64,000 nt of DNA from Caballeronia peredens (lineage in GTDB: Bacteria; Pseudomonadota; Gammaproteobacteria; Burkholderiales; Burkholderiaceae). Every line of letters begins with the position of its first letter. The first letter of the stretch is position 1. Below, in pieces: positions 26,897 to 33,666 of the stretch. The stretch lies in NCBI GenBank assembly GCA_001544595.2, contig FCOH02000007.1:124001-188000 (forward strand). The letters run 5' to 3'. Position numbers and translations under genes: made by a program. The notes under the pieces were generated by a model, which was not told where the DNA came from, did no database searches, and was given only the letters and a program-made list of their open reading frames with translations.

Positions 26897-26914
26897 ACAT
26901 CAGACGTCTGATGT
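26897..26914. promoter_or_regulatory. Perfect 18-bp palindrome upstream of gntR (probable GntR operator)
   Basis: ACATCAGACGTCTGATGT is fully self-complementary. It sits 33 bases upstream of the chosen gntR start, where a repressor site would block the promoter of the whole nine-gene operon. I did not see the same sequence before dhaK, the binding protein or mtnK, consistent with a single controlling promoter. Confidence 0.65.
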
Positions 26915-26960
26915 TCCTTTAGGGATTTTCCCGGAGCGTTTAATGCGCGGATGCAGCATG

Positions 26961-26993
26961 AAAAAGCCCGTCACGCACGTCGCGACGGGCTTT
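26961..26993 (-). terminator. Intrinsic terminator of the DJ-1/PfpI gene
   Basis: A 10-bp stem (AAAGCCCGTC / GACGGGCTTT) with an 11-base loop. On the minus strand it ends in a run of five T. It starts about 24 bases after the stop of the PfpI-like gene. Confidence 0.85.
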
Positions 26994-27016
26994 GCAGTGC
27001 ACGATTCCGGTAATCG

Positions 27017-27631
27017 TCAGACGTGCGAGGCAACGCTCAGATACGGCGTGATGTTGCGCATCGCCCGCTCGACATACGTCTCTTTTTCGCCGACGGGCGC
27101 AACGTAGTGCATCGCGCCGCGCGCGGCTTCGATGCCTTCCAGACGCGCGATCACCCAGGCGGCCAGATACTGGGACGCGAGACATCCGCCCGCCGTCGCC
27201 ACGTTGCCGTTCGCGACGAACGGCTGGTCGAGTGTGCGCACGCCCGCTTCTTCGACCCAGGGCTTCGTCGTCAGATCCGTGCATGCGGGAACGTCCTGAA
27301 GCAGGCCGAGTTTCGCGAGCACGAGCGTTCCCGAGCATTGCGCGCCGAGCAGCTGGCGCGCGGGATCGAGCGTCAGACGCGCCATCAGTGCCGCATCGGC
27401 GACGACATCGCGCGTCTTCACGCCGCTGCCGACAATCACCGCGTCCGCGCGCGCGGCGTCTTCGAGCGTGGCCTGCGCCTTCATGACGACGCCGTTCATC
27501 GACCGCACTTCCGCCGACGGACACGCGATCGACACCTTCCAGTCCGGCTTTTTGATGCGATTGAGAATGCCGAGCGCGATCAGCGAATCGAGTTCGTTGA
27601 AACCGTCGAACGTGAGAATGGCGATGTGCAT
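27017..27631 (-). CDS. DJ-1/PfpI-family protein
   Basis: 204 residues starting MHIAILTFDGFNELDSLIALG. The nucleophile elbow is GAQCSGTLVLAKLGLL, with a conserved Cys preceded by Gln as in DJ-1/PfpI members related to isonitrile hydratase and ThiJ proteins. The later AGGCLASQYLAAWVIARL is also typical. Function not determinable: members are glyoxalases, chaperones, hydratases or regulators. It has no AraC DNA-binding domain. Divergent from a MocR-type regulator with 97 bases between starts, which suggests that regulator controls it. Confidence 0.85.
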   Translation of the reverse strand: MHIAILTFDGFNELDSLIALGILNRIKKPDWKVSIACPSAEVRSMNGVVMKAQATLEDAARADAVIVGSGVKTRDVVADAALMARLTLDPARQLLGAQCSGTLVLAKLGLLQDVPACTDLTTKPWVEEAGVRTLDQPFVANGNVATAGGCLASQYLAAWVIARLEGIEAARGAMHYVAPVGEKETYVERAMRNITPYLSVASHV

Positions 27632-27688
27632 CGTGTGCTCCTTTCATCGTGAAGACCGCATGTGCGCATCCTATGGCCAAAGGCGAAT

Positions 27689-27704
27689 ACAATCAAAAAA
27701 TTGT
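27689..27704. promoter_or_regulatory. Inverted repeat in the pfpI/mocR divergent promoter
   Basis: ACAAT-N6-ATTGT in an A-rich patch, 25 bases upstream of the MocR-type gene and 58 bases upstream of the PfpI gene. MocR regulators bind sites of this size near divergent promoters, but short A/T repeats arise by chance. Confidence 0.35.
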
Positions 27705-27728
27705 CATGGATACATCCGGTACGCTTTC

Positions 27729-29066
27729 ATGCCGAAACCGCCTCGCTACAAGCAGATCGTCGACCGTTTCGCCGAGGAGATTCAATCGGGCCGGCTGGCG
27801 CCGGGCACGCGTCTGCCGACACATCGGCAACTCGCCGCGCGCGAAGGGCTCGGACTCGTCACGGCGACGCGCGTCTATGCCGAACTCGACGCGATGGGCC
27901 TCGTCAGCGGCGAAACCGGACGCGGCACCTTCGTCAAGGAAACGACGCTGGCGCGAGAATTCGGCATCGATCAGTCGGCCATCGCCGCGGACATGGTCGA
28001 TCTGAACTTCAACTATCCGGCGCTCACAGGCCAGACGGAGCTTTTGCGCGGCGCGTTGCGGCAGTTGTCGTCGGCGGGCGATCTGGAGGCCTTGCTGCGT
28101 TATCAGCCGCACGGCGGACGGGCGCATGAACGGGCGAGCGTCGCGCGCCATCTCGCGCGGCGCGGACTCGCTGCGAGCGCCGAACGAACGATGCTCGTCG
28201 ACGGCGCGCAACACGGTCTCGCCACCACGGTGATGGCGCTTCTGAAGCCGGGCGATGTCGTGGCCGTCGATGCGCTCACCTATACCGGTTTCAAGTTGCT
28301 CGCCGACGCGTACCGGCTCGAACTCGCGCCGCTGCCCGCCGCGGGCGCGGGCCCGGATTTCGATGCGCTCGACGCACTATGCAGGCGCCGCCGCGTGCGC
28401 GCCCTCTACGCGATGCCGACGCTGCACAATCCGCTCGGCTGGGTCATGAAGGCGAGCCGGCGCAGGCAACTGGTGTCGCTGGCGCGCAAGCATGGCTTCT
28501 TCATCATCGAAGATGCCGCCTATGCCTTTCTCGCCGACGACGCCGCGCCGCCGCTCGCGGCCCTCGCGCCGGAGATCACGGTCTACGTGTCCGGCTTCTC
28601 GAAGAACGTGGCGACGGGTCTGCGCGTGGGCTATGTCGTCGCGCCGCTCGACTGGGTGCCGAAGATCGAGCGCGCGATCCGAGTGACGACGTGGAATACA
28701 CCCGGCGTGATGACCGCGATCGCGTGCGGCTGGATCGAGGACGGCACGGTCGACCGCCTCGAAGCCGAGAAGCGCGCGGACGCGTCGATGCGGCAGGTCA
28801 TCGCGGCGAAAGCGCTGGGCCGTCTGAAGCGCGTGACGCATCCCGCTTCGTACTTCCTGTGGCTGCCGATGCCGGAGGAAGTCCGCGCGGACCGCATCGC
28901 GGCGGCGCTCATGCACGAGCGCATTTCAGTATCGACGGCCGAACCGTTCTGCACGACGGCGCACGTGCCGCATGCGCTGCGGCTGGCGTTGGGATCGGTC
29001 GATGCGGCGACGCTCGAGCAGGCATTGCGACGCGTCGCGGAAATCGTGGAGGCGCACGCTTACTGA
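27729..29066 (+). CDS. MocR-type regulator (GntR helix-turn-helix fused to class I aminotransferase domain)
   Basis: 445 residues from the ATG at 27729; a longer upstream frame overlaps the divergent gene. Residues 1-70 are a GntR winged helix (YKQIVDRFAEEIQSGRLAPGTRLPTHRQLAAREGLG). The rest is a fold-type I PLP domain with PTLHNPLGWVM and the PLP lysine in VYVSGFSKNVATGLRVGYV. MocR proteins sense PLP or amino compounds and commonly regulate a divergent neighbour, here the PfpI-like gene. Its stop overlaps the convergent LysR gene by 7 bases. Confidence 0.9.
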   Translation: MPKPPRYKQIVDRFAEEIQSGRLAPGTRLPTHRQLAAREGLGLVTATRVYAELDAMGLVSGETGRGTFVKETTLAREFGIDQSAIAADMVDLNFNYPALTGQTELLRGALRQLSSAGDLEALLRYQPHGGRAHERASVARHLARRGLAASAERTMLVDGAQHGLATTVMALLKPGDVVAVDALTYTGFKLLADAYRLELAPLPAAGAGPDFDALDALCRRRRVRALYAMPTLHNPLGWVMKASRRRQLVSLARKHGFFIIEDAAYAFLADDAAPPLAALAPEITVYVSGFSKNVATGLRVGYVVAPLDWVPKIERAIRVTTWNTPGVMTAIACGWIEDGTVDRLEAEKRADASMRQVIAAKALGRLKRVTHPASYFLWLPMPEEVRADRIAAALMHERISVSTAEPFCTTAHVPHALRLALGSVDAATLEQALRRVAEIVEAHAY

Positions 29067-29917
29067 ACACCGGCGTCCTGAAACATGTCGAGAAACGCGC
29101 GCACCTTGGCGCTCAGCAAGCGACGCGAACTGTACAGCGCCCACAATTCGACTGCCGGCCCCGTTTCGCGGCCCAGCAGCGCGAGCCGTCCCGCGGCGAC
29201 GTCCGGCTCGACCAGCAAGCCCGGCAGCAACGCGACGCCCGCGCCTTCGAGCACCGCCTCGCGCGCCATCAACAGCGACGAAAGGCGCAGCGCCGGCTCG
29301 GGCGTGAAGACGCGTTCGCGGCCATCGCCGGTTTCGATGCGCCACGGCTCGCCGGCTGCGCGCGTCAGGACGACGGCAGGCAAGGAAGATGCGTCATCGG
29401 GCAGCGTGAAGCCGCGCGGCGCAACCAGCATGCGCCGGTCGGCGGCGATGCGGCGTCCCATCAGCAGTTCGTCGTTGCCGGGATTGACGCGGATCACGAG
29501 GTCGTAGCCGTCCTGCACCGGGTCGGCGACGCGATCCTCCGCGACGATTTCCAGTTCCACCTGCGCATACGCCCGCGCGAAGCGCGCTGCAATGCGCGGC
29601 AGCACGACATGCGCGAACACGATCGGCGCGCTGACCCGCAAGCGTCCGCGCGGCACGGGCGCGCGCGATGCGATCGCTTCTCCGGCGTCGTCGATTTCGG
29701 CGAGCAGGCCGCGCGTGCGTTCGTGCAGCGCGCGGCCTTCCTCGGTCAGGCGCAACGTGCGCGAGCCGCGTTCGATCAGCCTCACGCCGAGACTTTGCTC
29801 CAGTTCCGCGACGCGCCGCGAAAGCGTCGCTTTCGGACGGCACGTGTGGCGAGCGGCGGGCCCGAAACCGCCGTGAAGCGCGACGGCGTTGAAATCGGCG
29901 AGGGCGGTCAGATCCAT
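29060..29917 (-). CDS. LysR-family transcriptional regulator
   Basis: 285 residues. N-terminal helix-turn-helix: MDLTALADFNAVALHGGFGPAARHTCRPKATLSRRVAELEQSLGVRLIERGSRTLRLT. The effector domain begins at about residue 90 (GRLRVSAPIVFAHVVLP). Such LysR proteins are widespread in Burkholderiaceae beside oxidoreductase genes. Divergent from the NmrA-like gene with a 107-base intergenic region that carries a 15-bp palindrome, so it probably regulates that gene and itself. Inducer unknown. Confidence 0.9.
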   Translation of the reverse strand: MDLTALADFNAVALHGGFGPAARHTCRPKATLSRRVAELEQSLGVRLIERGSRTLRLTEEGRALHERTRGLLAEIDDAGEAIASRAPVPRGRLRVSAPIVFAHVVLPRIAARFARAYAQVELEIVAEDRVADPVQDGYDLVIRVNPGNDELLMGRRIAADRRMLVAPRGFTLPDDASSLPAVVLTRAAGEPWRIETGDGRERVFTPEPALRLSSLLMAREAVLEGAGVALLPGLLVEPDVAAGRLALLGRETGPAVELWALYSSRRLLSAKVRAFLDMFQDAGVQ

Positions 29918-29932
29918 GATCGTTCCATCGAT

Positions 29933-29947
29933 GAGACGAGCCGTCTC
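29933..29947. promoter_or_regulatory. 15-bp palindrome in the lysR/nmrA divergent region
   Basis: GAGACG-AGC-CGTCTC, perfect 6-bp arms around a 3-base centre, 15 bases upstream of the LysR start and 78 bases upstream of the NmrA-like start. Size and symmetry fit a LysR binding site. Confidence 0.5.
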
Positions 29948-30024
29948 GAATTTCGGTCTATCGGCTCGAAAACGGAACGCTTATCGTAGCACTGTCCTCA
30001 ACGCATCCATCCAGGGAGATCGAC

Positions 30025-30903
30025 ATGACTATCCTCGTGACAGGCAGCACCGGCGTGATCGGCACGCAGGTCATCGAACATTTGCAGGGCAGCGGCGCGG
30101 ACGTGCGCGCCCTGACGCGCTCGCCGGAGCGCGCGAACTTTCCGGCGGGCGTCGCGGCGTTCAGAGGCGACCTTGCCGATATCACCGCATTGCGTGACGC
30201 GATGAAAGACGTCGACACGCTCTTCCTGCTCGCGCCCAACGCGGCGGACGAACTGACGCAGGCGCTCCAGGCGGTGAGCATCGCGCGCGAGGCGGGCGTG
30301 AAGGGCATCGTGTATTTGTCGGTGTTCAAGGGCGAGGAATACACCGACGTGCCGCATTTCACGAGCAAGTACGCGGTCGAACGCATGATCGCGCAGCGCG
30401 ATTTGCCCGCGACGATTTTGCGTCCCGCGTACTTTATCCAGAACGATATCCGGCTGAAGGACGCGCTTTTGAAACACGGCGTCTACGGCATGCCGATCGG
30501 CGCCAAGGGCATTTCGATGATCGATGTCCGCGATATCGGCGACGCCGCCGCGCGCGAACTCTTGCGCCGCGAACGCAGCGATACGCCGTTGCCGCGCGAA
30601 ACCTATGAACTCGCCGGCCCGGACGCGCTGACGGCGGACAGCATCGCCCAAATCTGGAGCGCCGCGCTGAATCGCGAAATCCGTTACGGCGGCGACGATC
30701 TCGACGCGCTCGAAACGCGCATGAAAAGCGCCGGTCCCGAATGGCTCGCCTATGACATGCGCCTCATGATGCAGCGTTATCAGGAAGACGGCGCGGTGGC
30801 CTCGCCGCGCGAAATCGAACGGCTGACGGCCTTGCTGGGACGGCCGCTGCGGACTTACCGCGATTTCGCCGCCGACGCGGCGCGCCAGTGGTCCGCGCAA
30901 TAA
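30025..30903 (+). CDS. NmrA-like NAD(P)-binding protein (atypical SDR)
   Basis: 292 residues with N-terminal Rossmann motif MTILVTGSTGVIGTQVIEHL and ALTRSPERANFPAGVAAFRGDL, as in NmrA/QorB-type proteins. The LRPAYFIQNDIR and YELAGPDALTADSIAQIW segments are also family-typical. There is no classical YxxxK pair in the usual context (TSKYAVERM contains SKYxxE). Members are quinone oxidoreductases or NADPH sensors, so the enzymatic role is open. Divergent from a LysR regulator and preceded by GGGAG. A strong hairpin lies 29 bases after its stop. Confidence 0.85.
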   Translation: MTILVTGSTGVIGTQVIEHLQGSGADVRALTRSPERANFPAGVAAFRGDLADITALRDAMKDVDTLFLLAPNAADELTQALQAVSIAREAGVKGIVYLSVFKGEEYTDVPHFTSKYAVERMIAQRDLPATILRPAYFIQNDIRLKDALLKHGVYGMPIGAKGISMIDVRDIGDAAARELLRRERSDTPLPRETYELAGPDALTADSIAQIWSAALNREIRYGGDDLDALETRMKSAGPEWLAYDMRLMMQRYQEDGAVASPREIERLTALLGRPLRTYRDFAADAARQWSAQ

Positions 30904-31170
30904 CGGCTTAATCGCCGCAGATTTACCGATGCGCGCGCGGTTAATGCGGCAATTAATCGCGCGCGAATCTCCATGCACGAATCACGCGGTAAATCAAGCG
31001 AACTCCGCAATATCACACGCGAATTACGCGAATGAATCGCCAATCAGAAAGCCGTCATAAATACCGAACGTCGGACGCTGATTCTGTGTTCCAATTAAAG
31101 CCAAAATCCGTCTCAACCTACCCGATGCCTCCGCGATTAACATCGCGAGCCGTCGACTGGAAATTGGCCT
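30904..31170. other. 267-base A/T-richer intergenic region before the hybrid sensor kinase
   Basis: No credible gene. This stretch is distinctly lower in GC than its surroundings and is crowded with variants of TTAAT/GAATT next to CGCG (TTAATCGCC, TTAATGCGGC, TTAATCGCGCG, GAATTACGCG, GATTAACATCGCG). It ends at the start of the sensor kinase, which has no obvious Shine-Dalgarno. A 14-bp hairpin is listed separately. Confidence 0.5.
30932..30965. terminator. 14-bp hairpin downstream of the NmrA-like gene
   Basis: Left arm 30932-30945 and right arm 30952-30965 pair over 14 positions (CGCGCGCG block plus TTAAT/ATTAA, one G-T wobble) around the loop GCGGCA. There is no T-run after it, so it may end transcription Rho-independently only poorly. 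It could instead be a cruciform or RNA stability element. Confidence 0.5.
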
Positions 31171-33666
31171 ATGCGGACTCAATACGAGGCGTCCATACCA
31201 GAAAATAAGCTCAAGGCGGAACACCGGCGCCAGGCGCATTTCCAGCGCTGGTTCGCCACTTTCGCCAGCCTCGCGCATTCGCGGCTGCCATTACCCGCCT
31301 ACTTGCAGAAAGTCACCGATACCTTGCGCGAAGTCGCGGGCGTCGCGTCCGCCGTCGTGGAGTGGATCGACGGCGAAGAACTCGTCTATCGCGCGGCGAG
31401 CGGCGCGGCGGCGGCGCACGTCGGCGTGCGGCTACCCACGGCCGGCAGTCTTTCCGGGCTGTGCATCACGCGCCAGCAAGCGCTGATCAGCCGCAACACG
31501 GCGACCGACCATCGCGTGGACCGCGCCGCGTGCGAGGCGGTCGGCGCGGTGTCGATGGTCGTTGCGCCCGTCGTCTACGAAGGCCGCTCGGTCGCGGTGC
31601 TGAAACTCATCTCCGGCGAGGTCGATTACTTCGGCCAGTCGGACATCAGCATTCTCGATGCGTTCTGCGCGTGCATCGCCGAAACGATCGCACGCGAGCA
31701 GATCGCGCAGGAAAACCGCGACTTGCTGAAGGAAAACGCCAGCGTCGCGGCCGATCTGAATGTTGAATCGGCGCTGCGCATCGAATACGAAAAGAAACTC
31801 GCCGACGCCATGCGCCGCCGTCAGACCGTGCTCGACAACGCGCACGTCGCATTCGTGTCGATGGACGAAGCAGGCATGACCGTCGACTGGAACGAGGCTG
31901 CCGCGCTGCTGTTCGGCTGGAAGGCGCAGGAAGTCGCGGGCCGCGAACTGGCGTCGTTCATCGTGCCCGAGCGGCTGCGCGACGCGCATCGCGCCGGGCT
32001 CACGCGCTATCTCGCGACGGGCGAGGCGCGCATGATCAACCAGCGCGTCGAGTTGCCCGCGCTGCGTCGCGACGGCAGCGAGTTCGCCGCCGAGCTGACG
32101 ATCAGCGAAGTCTGGTACGAAGGCCAGCGCCAGTTCGCGTGCTTCGTGCACGACATCACCGACCGGCGCCTCGCCACCGAAGCGAACGAGCGGCTGCGTC
32201 TGCTGATCGACTCGGTGAGCGATTACGCGATCTGCATGCTCGATCAGAACGGTTACGTGCGCTCGTGGAACGACGGCGCGCGCGCCATCTACGGCTTCAC
32301 GGCGGCGGAGGCGATCGGCCGCCACTTCGCGCTGTTCTATACGTCCGACGAACACGGCCGCGACCGTCCCGGCGACGATCTGAAGCTGACGGCCAAACGC
32401 GGCCGCGTCGAACACGAAGACTGGCACGTGCGCCGCGACGGCTCCGAGTTCTGGGCGCACATGATCCTGAGCGCGCTGCCCAACGACAGCAGCGGCGAGC
32501 AGAGCTTCGTCAAGATCACGCGCGACATGACCGCGCGGCGGCGCCTCGAAGAACTGGAAGCGTCGAGCCGGCGCATGAACGAGTTTCTCGCACTGCTCGG
32601 CCACGAATTGCGCAATCCGCTCGCGCCGATCCGCAATGCGGTGAGCATCCTCAAGCTGAAGGCATCCGACGACGCCGAGGTGATCCGCAGCCGGCAGATC
32701 GTCGACCGGCAGCTCGCGCATCTGACCCATCTCGTCGACGACCTGCTCGAAGCCGGGCGCGTGAGCTCGGGCAAGATCCGCCTGTCGACCGATGTTCTCG
32801 ATATCGCCGATGTCGTGCACCTGAGCGTCGAGGCGAGCCAGCCGCTCGTCGATCAGCGCGGGCAGCGCATCGTCCTGCAGGACAGCGGGCAGCCGCTCTA
32901 CGTCAACGGCGATTCCACGCGGCTCGTGCAGGCGCTCAACAATCTGCTCAATAACGCCTCGAAGTTCAGCCCGCCCGCATCGACGATCACGCTCGAAGTC
33001 GGCCCGCGCGGCGGCTCGGTAATGGTGCGCGTGGTCGATCAGGGGCGCGGCATTTCCGCCGATGCGCTCGGCACGGTGTTCGATCTCTTCGTGCAGGAAC
33101 ACGCGCCGGGCGCACATCCCGACGAAGGAGGCCTGGGCATCGGCCTCACGCTCGTGCGGGCGATCACGGAACTGCACGGCGGGCACGTCGAGGCGAAGAG
33201 CGGCGGCGCGGGCAAGGGCAGCGCGTTCTCGCTCTGGCTGCCGCTCGCGGAAGCGCCGGCGAGCGGCGCGCCGGCGGACACGCAGCCCGCCGCGATCGCG
33301 GGCCGCCTGCTCGACGTGCTCGTCGTCGACGACAACCGCGATTCCGCCGACAGCATGACGCTGCTCGTCGACATGCTCGGACATCGCGCGCGGGCAGCCT
33401 ACGACGGCGCGGAGGCGCTCGATTCGTTCGAAGCGCATCGTCCGCATGTGGTGTTGCTCGATCTGTCGATGCCGGGCCTGACGGGCTTCGACGTGATCCG
33501 CCGCATGCGCGACGAGGGCAAGCGCGTGATCGTCGCGGCCATGACGGGTCTCGGCTCCGACGAAGACCGGGCGCGCACGCGCGCCGCCGGTTTCGACGCG
33601 CATCTCGTCAAGCCGGTCGATCTTCCGGAACTGGAGCGCGTGCTGGCGCTGGCGGCGCACGCGTGA
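31171..33666 (+). CDS. Soluble hybrid sensor histidine kinase (GAF-PAS-PAS-HisKA-HATPase-REC)
   Basis: 831 residues and no membrane helices, so it senses a cytoplasmic signal. A GAF-like domain spans about 20-175; PAS about 205-325 (VLDNAHVAFVSMDEAGMTVDWNEAAALLFGW); a second PAS about 340-455. The H-box EFLALLGHELRNPLAPIRNA places the phospho-His near 478. The ATPase has NNLLNNASKFSPP and GGLGIGLTLVRAI. The C-terminal receiver (from about 712) has VVDDNRDSAD, phospho-Asp in LLDLSMPG near 762, and Lys in HLVKPVD. No response regulator is adjacent, so phosphotransfer partners lie elsewhere. Its last 59 bases overlap the convergent CoA-transferase gene. Confidence 0.92.
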   Translation: MRTQYEASIPENKLKAEHRRQAHFQRWFATFASLAHSRLPLPAYLQKVTDTLREVAGVASAVVEWIDGEELVYRAASGAAAAHVGVRLPTAGSLSGLCITRQQALISRNTATDHRVDRAACEAVGAVSMVVAPVVYEGRSVAVLKLISGEVDYFGQSDISILDAFCACIAETIAREQIAQENRDLLKENASVAADLNVESALRIEYEKKLADAMRRRQTVLDNAHVAFVSMDEAGMTVDWNEAAALLFGWKAQEVAGRELASFIVPERLRDAHRAGLTRYLATGEARMINQRVELPALRRDGSEFAAELTISEVWYEGQRQFACFVHDITDRRLATEANERLRLLIDSVSDYAICMLDQNGYVRSWNDGARAIYGFTAAEAIGRHFALFYTSDEHGRDRPGDDLKLTAKRGRVEHEDWHVRRDGSEFWAHMILSALPNDSSGEQSFVKITRDMTARRRLEELEASSRRMNEFLALLGHELRNPLAPIRNAVSILKLKASDDAEVIRSRQIVDRQLAHLTHLVDDLLEAGRVSSGKIRLSTDVLDIADVVHLSVEASQPLVDQRGQRIVLQDSGQPLYVNGDSTRLVQALNNLLNNASKFSPPASTITLEVGPRGGSVMVRVVDQGRGISADALGTVFDLFVQEHAPGAHPDEGGLGIGLTLVRAITELHGGHVEAKSGGAGKGSAFSLWLPLAEAPASGAPADTQPAAIAGRLLDVLVVDDNRDSADSMTLLVDMLGHRARAAYDGAEALDSFEAHRPHVVLLDLSMPGLTGFDVIRRMRDEGKRVIVAAMTGLGSDEDRARTRAAGFDAHLVKPVDLPELERVLALAAHA

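Noticed and set aside
26898-26900. Upstream ATG as start of the GntR gene
   Set aside because: It lies inside a perfect palindrome and lacks a ribosome site; the ATG at 26864 has one.
31432-33660. 742-codon open frame on the minus strand opposite the hybrid kinase
   Set aside because: Shadow of the sensor kinase with low-complexity composition; no domains.
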